Assembly (NCBI GenBank): GCA_023423535.1 | Contig: JAFAFL010000082.1 | Location: 11,344-75,343 of the forward strand | Length of the DNA stretch: 64,000 nt | Direction of reading: 5' to 3' | Source of the DNA: Pseudomonadota bacterium | GTDB lineage: Bacteria; Myxococcota; Myxococcia; Myxococcales; Myxococcaceae | Shown here: positions 52,557 to 62,134 of the stretch, piece after piece | Layout of the letters: every line of letters begins with the position of its first letter | Numbering within the stretch: position 1 is the stretch's first letter | Position numbers and translations under genes: made by a program | The notes under the pieces: model-generated | Seen by the model: the letters and a program-made list of their open reading frames with translations, nothing else | The model's database searches: none | What the model was told of the DNA's origin: nothing

Positions 52557-54791
52557 TTGGATTCCGAAAGCCCCGTCCACTGCCCGAAGTGCCGCAAGGC
52601 CCTGCACGAGCCGGGAAACTTCTGCCCTGCCTGCGGCGAGGACCTGCGCGGGCTGACCCCCACCGCGGACACGCTGAGCGGTCCGTGGGTGGACAGGGTG
52701 GTGGACGGCCGCTACCGGCTGCTGGAGAAGCTCGGTGAGGGCGGGATGGGCGCCGTCTACAAGGTCGAGCACGTGCGCATGGGCAAGGTGCTCGCGCTGA
52801 AGGTGCTGCGGCCGGACCTCGCGATCGACAAGCGGATGAAGGCGCGGTTCCAGCAGGAGGCGCGGGTCGTCTCGCGGCTGGGTCACCCGAACACCATCAG
52901 CGTGTTCGACTACGGCGAGCTCGACGACGGGTCGCTGTTCCTCGCGATGGAGTTTCTCGCCGGCAGGGACCTCGCGTGGCTCCTGCGCGCGCACGGACCG
53001 TTCAGCGAGGAGCGCGCCACGCGGGTGGGGCTGCAGGTCCTCTCGTCGCTCGGCGAGGCGCACGAGCTGGGCATCGTCCACCGCGACATCAAGCCGGCGA
53101 ACGTGATGCTGCTGCGCCGGCGCGACGGCGGCGAGACGGTGAAGGTGCTCGACTTCGGGATCGCCAAGCTCGTGGATGGCGAGGGCCGCAAGCACATCAC
53201 CGGCACCGACTTCGTGGGCACGCCGCAGTACATGTCGCCGGAGCAGGGGAAGGGCGAGCCGCTCGACGCGCGCAGCGACCTCTACTCGGTGGCGGCGATG
53301 CTCTTCGAGCTCGTCACCGGCAAGGGACTGTTCGACGCGCCCACCGCGATGGGCATCGTGTCCAAGCACATGACCGAGCCGCCGCCGCGCATCGCGCAGG
53401 TGGCGCCGGACCGGATGGTCAGCCCCGGCTTCGAGGCGGTGCTGCGACGCGCGCTGGCGAAGGATCCAGCGGACCGGTTTCCCTCGGCCGAGGCGATGCG
53501 CGTGGCCCTCGAGCGCGCCCGGCAGGATCTGCCGGCAACGTTCGGAGACATCACCCCCGCCGCGCAGTACGCCACCGGTGAGGTCGCCAGCCGCGAGGAC
53601 TTCGACGCGTTCGAGCGCTCGTTGCGGATGCGCCGGATCGTCGCGCCGGTGGTGACGCTGATGATGCTCGTCTCGGCAGGCGCGGGCGCGTGGTGGTTCC
53701 TCACGAAGGGCGAGCGCACCGGCACCGCCGTGTACACCGAGGAGCGCGAGCCCAACGGTGAGCCGCAGACCGCGACGCGCATCCCGCTCGGTGAGCCGGT
53801 GCGCGGGATGATCGGCGCGGCGCAGAGCGAGTCGCAGTCGGACCTCGACGTGTACCGGTTGGAGCTTCCGTCCGAGGGCGCGCTGTCGGTGTCGGTGACG
53901 GGCGTGCCGGACATGAACCTCGTGGTGGGCGTGTTCGGCGCGGATGGCGCGCTGCTCGCGTCGCTGGATGATGGGAGGGTGGCGCAGGGCGAGCGCGTGG
54001 ACGGGCTGCGCGTTGCGGAGGGGCCGCTCTACCTGCGCGTGCAGGAGCGACGGCATCCCACCGAGCCCGCGCGGCCGCCGCGAGAGACCACGCAGCATTC
54101 GTACACGCTGCTCGTCGAGCGCGCGGAGGACGAGGACGGCAGGCTCGAGCGGGAGCCGGAGAACGACCGGCTCGACTCCGTGGTCGAGAGCTTCAGCGGC
54201 AAGGCGGTGCGCGGCTTCACCGGCATCCCCCTGCGTCCGGACGTGGAGACCTTCGAGCAGCCGTTGAGTTCGGTGGACCTCTTCCGCATCGCCGCGGTCC
54301 CGGGAGGCGGTCGCGTGTGGGCGATCGTCGTGCCGCCGGAGGGGGGACGTCTGGCGGTCGCGGACGAGCACCGCGTGGACACCTGGCGCAAGCGCGAGAA
54401 CCCCAACGTGCGCAACGCGGGGCTGCCGTCGTTCGTCGAAGCGCACGGCGGCGCGCCGGTGCTGGTGGCGCTGGAGGAGGGAAGGCTCGGCCATGCCGTG
54501 CGCGTGTTCCCGCTGGTGGGGACCGGCACCGCGCCCGTCCGCGCGCAGGTGGCAGAGCCCGGGAGCGCGTACTTCGTCGCGTTCCTCGTGGACCGCGGGG
54601 AGGGATCGCTGGAGGGCGTGCTGGACCTGCTGACCGTGCTCGGTGAACGCGGGCGGGAGGATGCGCGGGGGAGAGTGACTGAGCTCGTGCGCGGGGCTTT
54701 GAAGGGATCGCCCCTGCTGGCGCAGTTCACGTCCCGGGTGGAGACGTCTGCGAGCGGTCAGGCGGGTCAGGCCAGCGCCGGGCCGGAGTAG
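52557..54791 (+). CDS. Ser/Thr protein kinase with N-terminal zinc ribbon and C-terminal PPC-like domains
   Basis: A 744-residue protein from TTG 52557, the only start that includes the zinc ribbon (C9, C12, C23, C26: CPKC and CPAC). The kinase domain (about 55-320) has GEGGMGAVYKVE, ALKVLRP, HRDIKPANV and VLDFGIAK, all canonical. A transmembrane helix lies near 365-385. The extracytoplasmic part has two beta domains resembling PPC modules (EEREPNGEPQTATRIPLGEP, EREPENDRLDSVV), the same type as in the lipoprotein at 4620. An envelope-sensing kinase is inferred. Confidence 0.85.
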   Translation: MDSESPVHCPKCRKALHEPGNFCPACGEDLRGLTPTADTLSGPWVDRVVDGRYRLLEKLGEGGMGAVYKVEHVRMGKVLALKVLRPDLAIDKRMKARFQQEARVVSRLGHPNTISVFDYGELDDGSLFLAMEFLAGRDLAWLLRAHGPFSEERATRVGLQVLSSLGEAHELGIVHRDIKPANVMLLRRRDGGETVKVLDFGIAKLVDGEGRKHITGTDFVGTPQYMSPEQGKGEPLDARSDLYSVAAMLFELVTGKGLFDAPTAMGIVSKHMTEPPPRIAQVAPDRMVSPGFEAVLRRALAKDPADRFPSAEAMRVALERARQDLPATFGDITPAAQYATGEVASREDFDAFERSLRMRRIVAPVVTLMMLVSAGAGAWWFLTKGERTGTAVYTEEREPNGEPQTATRIPLGEPVRGMIGAAQSESQSDLDVYRLELPSEGALSVSVTGVPDMNLVVGVFGADGALLASLDDGRVAQGERVDGLRVAEGPLYLRVQERRHPTEPARPPRETTQHSYTLLVERAEDEDGRLEREPENDRLDSVVESFSGKAVRGFTGIPLRPDVETFEQPLSSVDLFRIAAVPGGGRVWAIVVPPEGGRLAVADEHRVDTWRKRENPNVRNAGLPSFVEAHGGAPVLVALEEGRLGHAVRVFPLVGTGTAPVRAQVAEPGSAYFVAFLVDRGEGSLEGVLDLLTVLGERGREDARGRVTELVRGALKGSPLLAQFTSRVETSASGQAGQASAGPE

Positions 54792-54909
54792 CGCTCGGCG
54801 TCACTGCGTAGAGCGCCGAAGTTCGGGGTCGATGCCACTTCGGACGGCGTATCGACGCTCACGAGCGGAGTGACCGCCGGTGCCGGTCTTGAGGATGAAC
54901 TGGTACGCC

Positions 54910-56139
54910 CTACCGTGTCCTGACGACTACGTCAGCGACGCCTGAATCGCTTCGAGTCCCGTCGAGCACGTCATTCAGCGGGCGCCGCGGTTTGTCGTGC
55001 CAACTGAAGTAGGAGATGCCCGATGCATAGGTGTGAATGCTCGGATAGTCACGGGCGATGCACGCCCAAGGCATGCGCCAGATGTTTGGGGTGTCCGTGC
55101 TGTGCGGATGTTGCAGCACCACCGTTGGCTTGAAGCGCCGGACGGCTCGCGCCATCTCGTCGCAGCGCACCCGACGAAGCCCGTTCGGACTTTGATTGGC
55201 ACGAGCGCGCGCGCTGAACATGTTGAGGTCGTGGCAACCGAGGATAAGCACTCTCTCGCCCGCGATCTCCAGCAAATGCGAGTCGATGTCGGCGACATGG
55301 AAGAGGCTCCTCTCTTGCGAAGCGGTCGGGTAGGATTTTCCTGTCCACCTGATGATCTCTCCCGAGCCGCAGTCGATGATTGCAATCAGCTCTGCCTGAG
55401 CTGTCTTGCTAATCAGGTCCACTCCGAGTGTGATGAATTTTGTGCGAGGCCTCGCATGGGCTAGCACATTCTTTGTCAAGCACGCGGCGACGAGAGGCCT
55501 GGCAGAAGACACCAGCGAGTCCAGTTCACGTGCCGACGAATTCCAGCCGAGGTTGCCACTCCACTGCGCTGGAAATTCTCCGCACAAGAAGCCGCCCGGC
55601 GTTAACGTGAACGTTGCGCGACCCGATGCCGGCCACCTGTCGAAAGCCTCCAACAGTATTTCGCTCGCCGCTCGGGGAGAGGTAGCCGGGCTACCTTCGA
55701 CAACGATTCTAACGATTGCGGCATCGCCGAGTACTGAATCGGGGCTGGCTTCGACTCGCTTGGGTAGTCGCTTGGGAGTAGGGCTTGACGCGGGTGCCGA
55801 CTTCGATTGCGCGCGGGACGCCCTCCAGTAGGAGTTCCGAGTTGTTTCGTACGATTTTGCCAAAGTCCTCGCTGTCGTCACTCCAGGTCCTACGACGGTG
55901 AAACCCATGGATTGCAGCACTCTGTTCGTTTCAACGCCGCCGGAGAATTCATCAGGGCGAAGTTCACGGCCTGTCGCAAATGAGGCGGCCAAGGAGACGA
56001 CATACTTTGGCGGGTAACTTCGGCCGTCGACTAGGAGGTGGAACTTCGTTGACTCGCGCTTTGGCGGAACGCCTTCGCGCTCGATCTGGGCAATGGCCGC
56101 TTCAACGTGCGAGGAATTCATAGACGGAATAGTGCTCAT
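54910..56139 (-). CDS. ScoMcrA-N-like protein of unknown function, possible defence gene
   Basis: A 409-residue protein. Its N-terminal 80 residues (IAQIEREGVPPKRESTKFHL, RSYPPKYVVSLAASFATGRE, LRPDEFSGG) match the head domain of ScoMcrA-like modification-dependent nucleases. A Ser/Lys-rich linker (about 105-130) follows. The C-terminal region (ILGCHDLNMFSARA, FKPTVVLQHPHSTDT, IARDYPSIHTYASGISYFSW) is one I cannot assign; it lacks a visible HNH motif. Base composition is clearly less GC-rich than its neighbours. Together these suggest a horizontally acquired defence-type gene; enzymatic activity is unproven. Confidence 0.55.
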   Translation of the reverse strand: MSTIPSMNSSHVEAAIAQIEREGVPPKRESTKFHLLVDGRSYPPKYVVSLAASFATGRELRPDEFSGGVETNRVLQSMGFTVVGPGVTTARTLAKSYETTRNSYWRASRAQSKSAPASSPTPKRLPKRVEASPDSVLGDAAIVRIVVEGSPATSPRAASEILLEAFDRWPASGRATFTLTPGGFLCGEFPAQWSGNLGWNSSARELDSLVSSARPLVAACLTKNVLAHARPRTKFITLGVDLISKTAQAELIAIIDCGSGEIIRWTGKSYPTASQERSLFHVADIDSHLLEIAGERVLILGCHDLNMFSARARANQSPNGLRRVRCDEMARAVRRFKPTVVLQHPHSTDTPNIWRMPWACIARDYPSIHTYASGISYFSWHDKPRRPLNDVLDGTRSDSGVADVVVRTR

Positions 56140-56397
56140 GGCTTCTGAATCCTACGCTTAATGGGATCGCGCGTCTTGGAGCGCATAGAAGGGCAATGGC
56201 GCACGTAGGGTGTCTTGACATGCGGCCCTGAAACAACTTGGCGGCCCGGGGTGATCGCGTGCGAGGCTCCCAGCGACCACTCCAACGAGCCCTCCTGTCG
56301 CCGTAGCTGCGAGCGCCCTCCCTTCCGGTCCTCCCCCCGACACTCCCCTCCCTCTCCACTTGGCTCTGAGGCCCGCGCCCGCACCCTAGGGTTCGAG

Positions 56398-57759
<1,362 letters not shown>

Positions 57760-57807
57760 GGCCCGCGCCCACCGAGCACGCGGCGCAACTCGCGTTCGCT
57801 CCTGCCG

Positions 57808-57837
57808 GGTATTACCCTCGTCGAGAGAGGTAATACC
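57808..57837. promoter_or_regulatory. vapBC-type operator, inverted repeat
   Basis: GGTATTACC (57808-57816) and its exact reverse complement GGTAATACC (57829-57837) lie with centres 21 bp apart, two helical turns, just upstream of the ribbon-helix-helix gene start at 57841. The second arm also lies in the ribosome-site region. A VapBC-type complex is expected to bind such a site to repress its own operon. Confidence 0.75.
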
Positions 57838-57840
57838 GCG

Positions 57841-58068
57841 ATGAAGACCTGGACGATCAAGGTGCCCTCGGAGCTCGACGAGAAGGTCGCTCGGGTGGCT
57901 CGGCGAAGAGGCGCCTCGCGCTCGGAGGTCGTGAGGGAGGCGCTCGACCGCTACCTGCAGGAAGACGCGCCCTCGGTCGTCTCCGTCGCAGGAGCGCTCG
58001 TGGGCCGGCTGGAGGGGCCGACGGACCTCGCCTCGAACCCGCGCCACCTGAAGGGCTTCGGCAAGTGA
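57841..58068 (+). CDS. vapB: Ribbon-helix-helix antitoxin (VapB-like)
   Basis: A 75-residue protein. The N-terminal strand and two helices (MKTWTIKVPSELDEKVARVA, RRRGASRSEVVREALDRYL) are a typical ribbon-helix-helix (CopG/Arc-type) DNA-binding fold. The C-terminal 30 residues are probably unfolded until bound to the toxin. It follows the inverted-repeat operator by three bases and overlaps the PIN gene by 4 bp (GTGA). Assigned as antitoxin from this context. Confidence 0.85.
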   Translation: MKTWTIKVPSELDEKVARVARRRGASRSEVVREALDRYLQEDAPSVVSVAGALVGRLEGPTDLASNPRHLKGFGK

Positions 58069-58493
58069 GGGCGCAGGTCCTCCTCGACACCGGGCCGCTG
58101 GTGGCGCTGCTCAACCGGCGCGATCGCGATCATCGGTGGGCGGTGGAGACCCTTTCGAAGCTGCCGCCGCCGGCGCTGGTGTCGGAGCCGGTGCTGGCGG
58201 AGGCCTGCTTCCTCTTGCGCAACCTTCCCGGTGGGGTGACGGCTCCTCTCGCGCTGCTCGAGACGGGCGCGGTGAAGGTAGGGCTGCGCGTCGAGGGCGA
58301 AGTGGCGGCGCTCCGCAAGCTGATGGAGAAGTACCGCGACGTCCCCATGTCGCTCGCGGACGCGACGCTGGTGCGTCTGGCGGAGCTGAACCCTGAAGCG
58401 ACGGTCGTCACGCTCGACTCGGACTTCCTCACCTACCGCGCCCACCGCCGCAGGTCGCTGCGCCTCCTCATGCCCGACCGCGTCCGGCGCTGA
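58065..58493 (+). CDS. vapC: PIN-domain toxin (VapC-like ribonuclease)
   Basis: A 142-residue PIN-fold protein. Acidic metal-binding residues are visible: D8 in LLDTGPLVAL, an Asp in LADATLVRLAE and one in TLDSDFLTY. A Glu in SEPVLAEACF completes the usual four. VapC-type toxins cut specific RNAs such as tRNA or rRNA loops. The GTG start overlaps the antitoxin stop. The RNA target cannot be read from the sequence. Confidence 0.85.
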   Translation: MRAQVLLDTGPLVALLNRRDRDHRWAVETLSKLPPPALVSEPVLAEACFLLRNLPGGVTAPLALLETGAVKVGLRVEGEVAALRKLMEKYRDVPMSLADATLVRLAELNPEATVVTLDSDFLTYRAHRRRSLRLLMPDRVRR

Positions 58494-58531
58494 TTTGAAC
58501 GCCGCTCCCGGCGCGGAGTAGGAAGTCGGGC

Positions 58532-60031
58532 ATGCGCAAGGAAGCCACGGCCGGACAGAGGTTCAGCAACTTCATCGGCGGTGAGTGGGTCGCGCCCTCC
58601 ACCGGCCAGTACTCTCCGAATCGCAACCCGGCGGACCAGGACGACATCGTCGGCGAGTTCCCGGTCTCCTCGAAGGTCGACGCCGAGGCGGCGATCGCGG
58701 CGGCAAAGGCGGCGTTCCCCGCCTGGGCTGCGACTCCCGGTCCCGCGCGTGGCCGCATCCTCTGGCGGGCGGTGGAGATCCTCCGTAGCCGCGTGGACGA
58801 GCTCGCGCGCACGCTCTGCCGCGAAGAGGGCAAGACCTTCGCCGAGTCGAAGGGCGAGGTGAACAAGGGCATCGCCCTCTTCGAGTTCTACGCTGGCGAA
58901 GGCTTCCGCATGCACGGCAAGACGCTGCCGTCGGAGATGCGGCAGACCCTCACCTTCACGCTGCGCCAGCCGCTCGGGGTGGTGGCGCTGATCACGCCCT
59001 GGAACTTCCCCTTCGCCATTCCCGCGTGGAAGGCCGCGCCCGCGCTCGTCACCGGCAACACGGTGGTGATGAAGCCCGCGTCCGGAACGCCTGCCACTGC
59101 GCGGCTGCTGGCGGAGGCGCTGCACGAGGCCGGCTTGCCGCCGGGCGTGTTCAACCTCGTCACCGGTCCCGGCGGCGCGGTGGGCAACACGCTCGTCGAC
59201 CATCCGGAGGTGAAGGCGGTCTCCTTCACCGGCTCGAACAGCGTGGGCCTCGCCCTCAACGAGCGCGCGGCGAAGCGTGGCATCAAGGTCACCTGCGAGA
59301 TGGGCGGGAAGAACCCGGTGGTGGTGCTCGGCGACGCGGACCTCGACCTCGCGGTCACCGGCATTCTCCAGGGCGCGTACGGCTCGACCGGTCAGCGCTG
59401 CACCGCGACCTCGCGCGTGGTGGTGGAGCGCGCGCTGGCGAAGACGCTGGTGGAGCGGCTGAAGGCGGGCGCGGAGAAGCTTCGGGTGGGCAACGGGCTC
59501 TCCTCGGACATCGACATGGGCCCGGCGGTGGACGCGGCGCAGCTGGAGACGGACCTCGAGTACATCCGCATCGCGCAGGAGGAGGGCGCGCAGCTCGTCA
59601 CCGGCGGCAAGCGGCTGACCGGCGGCGCGTTCGACAAGGGCTTCTTCGTCGAGCCGACGATCTTCACCGGTGTGACGCCGCAGATGCGCATCCACCAGGA
59701 GGAGGTCTTCGGGCCGGTCGTCGCGGTGGTCGAGGTCTCCGACTTCGAGGAGGCGCTCGCGGTCGCCAACGGGGTCGAGTTCGGGCTCTCCTCGTCCATC
59801 TACACGCGCGACTCGAACCTCGCGATGAAGTTCGTGGAGCGCTCCGAGGTGGGCATGGTCCACGTGAACAACCCCACCGTGGGCGGCGAGGCGCAGCTGC
59901 CGTTCGGCGGCTGGAAGTCCACCGGCGTGGGCGAGCGCGAGATGGCCGAAGAGGGCGCCCAGTTCTTCACGCAGCTGAAGACGGTCTTCTACGACTACAC
60001 CGGCCAGGCGCGGAACTCGAAGATCTACTAG
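58532..60031 (+). CDS. Aldehyde dehydrogenase (semialdehyde-type)
   Basis: A 499-residue NAD(P)-dependent aldehyde dehydrogenase. Catalytic C290 in GQRCTATSR and E256 in CEMGGKNPVV, substrate-binding Asn in ITPWNFPFAIP, NAD-binding FTGSNSVG and EVFGPVVAV are all present. The C-terminal QARNSKIY recalls the alpha-ketoglutaric-semialdehyde dehydrogenase group, but the substrate is not certain. It lies 38 bp after vapC yet has its own leader. Downstream is the PRC-barrel-like gene on the same strand. Confidence 0.9.
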   Translation: MRKEATAGQRFSNFIGGEWVAPSTGQYSPNRNPADQDDIVGEFPVSSKVDAEAAIAAAKAAFPAWAATPGPARGRILWRAVEILRSRVDELARTLCREEGKTFAESKGEVNKGIALFEFYAGEGFRMHGKTLPSEMRQTLTFTLRQPLGVVALITPWNFPFAIPAWKAAPALVTGNTVVMKPASGTPATARLLAEALHEAGLPPGVFNLVTGPGGAVGNTLVDHPEVKAVSFTGSNSVGLALNERAAKRGIKVTCEMGGKNPVVVLGDADLDLAVTGILQGAYGSTGQRCTATSRVVVERALAKTLVERLKAGAEKLRVGNGLSSDIDMGPAVDAAQLETDLEYIRIAQEEGAQLVTGGKRLTGGAFDKGFFVEPTIFTGVTPQMRIHQEEVFGPVVAVVEVSDFEEALAVANGVEFGLSSSIYTRDSNLAMKFVERSEVGMVHVNNPTVGGEAQLPFGGWKSTGVGEREMAEEGAQFFTQLKTVFYDYTGQARNSKIY

Positions 60032-60163
60032 CCGGGCAGGCAGCCGCCGAGAGCCTGCTCTCCCGGCCGCCTGCAGCCGCGCGCGTGCGTTCCTACCTTC
60101 AGGCAGACGGTCCGACTCCACGGAGACGACGTGGGGCGGACCCGCCACCAGGAGGACGACACC

Positions 60164-60835
60164 ATGATGCGCGCACACCCGGTCACCGAGGGGATGAAGG
60201 TCCGCACCGCCGACGGCGAGAAGCTCGGCCGGGTGGTCTTGACCGGCGAGCGCACCTTCCAGATCGAGAAGGGCTACTTCTTCCCGAAGGAGTACGTGGC
60301 CCGCTACGACGACGTGCAGGGCGTCGAAGAGGACACGGTCGTGCTGGCGATGACGCGCGACGAGCTGCTCCGTGGCCTGCCCGCGCAGACGGCCGGAGCG
60401 GCGCCGCCGGCGGTGCCCGAGACCCAGGAGCCCGACGACCCGCGCGAGCGTCGGAGGCTCGAGCAGCAGCTGGAGACCGCGCGTCAGCGGCAGTGGGCGC
60501 AGCAGCCGGGCGCTACCCGGGACCGTCATGCAGACGCACCGGCCCGGGCGGCAGTCGAGGCCCGCGTAGAGCGGGAGACGTTCCGGGTCGGGGACGCCGA
60601 GCCCGTCGGAGGGACGCGGCTGCGGCACCGGGAGTACGCGGTGGGCTACTCCGAAGCGCGCGGCGAAATGATCGCCTTCGAGTCCGAATACTCCAGCGAC
60701 GGCGAGAGCCACCGCACCACGCGCATGTCGCCGGACGAGGTGGCGGCGGGCGATGCTTCCGACGAGAACTCGCGCGAGCGGGTGGCCGCGGACATGGCGG
60801 GAACGGGTCGGCGCGACCCCGGCGAGCACCCGTAG
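60164..60835 (+). CDS. PRC-barrel/DUF2171-like protein
   Basis: A 223-residue protein. The first 70 residues form a PRC-barrel-like domain: VTEGMKVRTADGEKLGRVVL, FQIEKGYFFPKEYVARYDDV then EDTVVLAMTRDEL. The middle is Glu/Arg/Gln-rich (about 95-150) and disordered; the C-terminal part (about 150-215) is acidic without known family. GGAGG eight bases before the ATG at 60164. PRC barrels act as small binding adaptors in ribosome assembly and photosynthesis proteins; a stress or desiccation role is only a guess. Confidence 0.65.
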   Translation: MMRAHPVTEGMKVRTADGEKLGRVVLTGERTFQIEKGYFFPKEYVARYDDVQGVEEDTVVLAMTRDELLRGLPAQTAGAAPPAVPETQEPDDPRERRRLEQQLETARQRQWAQQPGATRDRHADAPARAAVEARVERETFRVGDAEPVGGTRLRHREYAVGYSEARGEMIAFESEYSSDGESHRTTRMSPDEVAAGDASDENSRERVAADMAGTGRRDPGEHP

Positions 60836-60943
60836 GCGCGGCGCTTCACACAACTTCACGCTGGCCCCACGAGCGGGACACAGGCGCCCTGCATCTTCAT
60901 CCTCGTCCGGCGGATTGCCCGCCGCGACGCACGGGAGAAGACG

Positions 60944-61402
60944 ATGAAGATTCGCAACGTGGTGGTGGGTGCGACGGCCGCGGCGGTGTTCCTGGTGGCC
61001 GGTATCGCCTGGGCGCAGACGCGCGGCGGCGGTGACGACTCGAAGCGGATGGAGCGCGCGAAGCAGTACCTGACGTGGAAGCTCAACGACACGCTCGACG
61101 ATCTCGACGCGGACGGGCGGCAGCGCGAGGTCGTGCACGGGCTGAAGGACGAGCTCTTCGCCGAGGGTCTGAAGCTGCACGCCTCCGGCCGCGAGGTCCG
61201 CGAGGAGCTGATGGCCGAGTGGCGCTCGCCGACGCCCAATGCGCAGACCGCGCGGGCGGCGGTGGACCGGGCGATCGAAGGGTTCCGCGCCTTCGCCTAC
61301 CGCGCGGTGGACGCGGGGATGACGCTGCACGCGACGCTGCGGCCGGAGCAGCGCGAGCTCCTCTCCCAGAAGGCGGCGCAAGGTCACCGCGGCTGTCACT
61401 GA
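60944..61402 (+). CDS. Spy/CpxP-like periplasmic protein
   Basis: A 152-residue protein with a signal peptide (about 1-25, ending GIAWAQT) and an all-helical mature part. The LRPEQRELL segment near the C-terminus matches the LTxxQ motif of Spy/CpxP/ZraP chaperones and metal sensors; the extreme tail GHRGCH could bind metal. It sits 12 bp upstream of an OmpR-type regulator and kinase, the arrangement of CpxP/Cpx and ZraP/ZraSR systems. I infer a periplasmic stress sensor for that pair. Confidence 0.75.
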   Translation: MKIRNVVVGATAAAVFLVAGIAWAQTRGGGDDSKRMERAKQYLTWKLNDTLDDLDADGRQREVVHGLKDELFAEGLKLHASGREVREELMAEWRSPTPNAQTARAAVDRAIEGFRAFAYRAVDAGMTLHATLRPEQRELLSQKAAQGHRGCH

Positions 61403-61414
61403 CACCCGCGCGTT

Positions 61415-62134
61415 ATGCTGCCGAAGGTGAACACGCTCATCACCGCGCTGCTGGTGGAGGACGACGTCCGGCTCGCGCAGCTCACCGCGGAGTACCTCGG
61501 CGGCCATGAGGTGCAGGTGACGCACGTGGCGGACGGCACCCGCGGCCTCGAGGAGGCGCTGCGCTTCCGCTACGACGTGGTGCTGCTCGACGTGATGCTG
61601 CCGGGGAAGAGCGGGCTCGACGTGTGCCGCGCGCTGCGGGAGCGCACCGACGTGCCGATCATCCTCCTCACCGCGCGGGGTGAGGAGGCGGACCGGGTGA
61701 TGGGCCTCGAGCTGGGCGCGGACGACTACCTGCCCAAGCCCTTTTCGCCGCGCGAGCTGCTGGCGCGGATCCAGGCGCTCTTGCGTCGCGCCCGCGGACA
61801 GGTGGGGCCGCAGGTGAAGGCGGTGCGGGTCGCGGGGCTGCACGTCGATCCCCTCGCGCACCGGGCCACGCTGGACGGCCGCGAGCTCGACCTCACCGGC
61901 TACGAGTTCACCCTTCTGCGCGTGCTCGCCGAACGCGCCGGAAGGGTGCTCTCGCGGGAGCAGATCATGGAGCTCGCGCGCGGCAACTCGGAGGAGGCGT
62001 TCGACCGCTCCATCGACGTGCACATCTCGCGCATCCGGCAGAAGCTCGGCGACGACCCGAAGCGGCCGCGGCTGCTCAAGACCGTGCGCGGCGTGGGCTA
62101 CGTGTACGCGGGCGGCGAAGGCGACGCGCCTTGA
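61415..62134 (+). CDS. OmpR-family response regulator
   Basis: A 239-residue regulator. The receiver has the acid pair EDD (about 17), phospho-Asp D59 in LLDVMLP, Thr in LLTARG and Lys in LPKPF. A winged-helix Trans_reg_C domain follows (about 135-230: LTGYEFTLLRVLAERAGRVL, DVHISRIRQKLGDDP, GVGYVYAGG). ATG 61415 is used, but TTATGCT may be a -10 and GTG 61427 the true start. The stop overlaps the kinase start (TTGA). Confidence 0.92.
   Translation: MLPKVNTLITALLVEDDVRLAQLTAEYLGGHEVQVTHVADGTRGLEEALRFRYDVVLLDVMLPGKSGLDVCRALRERTDVPIILLTARGEEADRVMGLELGADDYLPKPFSPRELLARIQALLRRARGQVGPQVKAVRVAGLHVDPLAHRATLDGRELDLTGYEFTLLRVLAERAGRVLSREQIMELARGNSEEAFDRSIDVHISRIRQKLGDDPKRPRLLKTVRGVGYVYAGGEGDAP

Noticed and set aside
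56215..56220. TTGACA upstream of glutamate dehydrogenase
   Set aside because: No plausible -10 at 16-18 bp; taken as chance.
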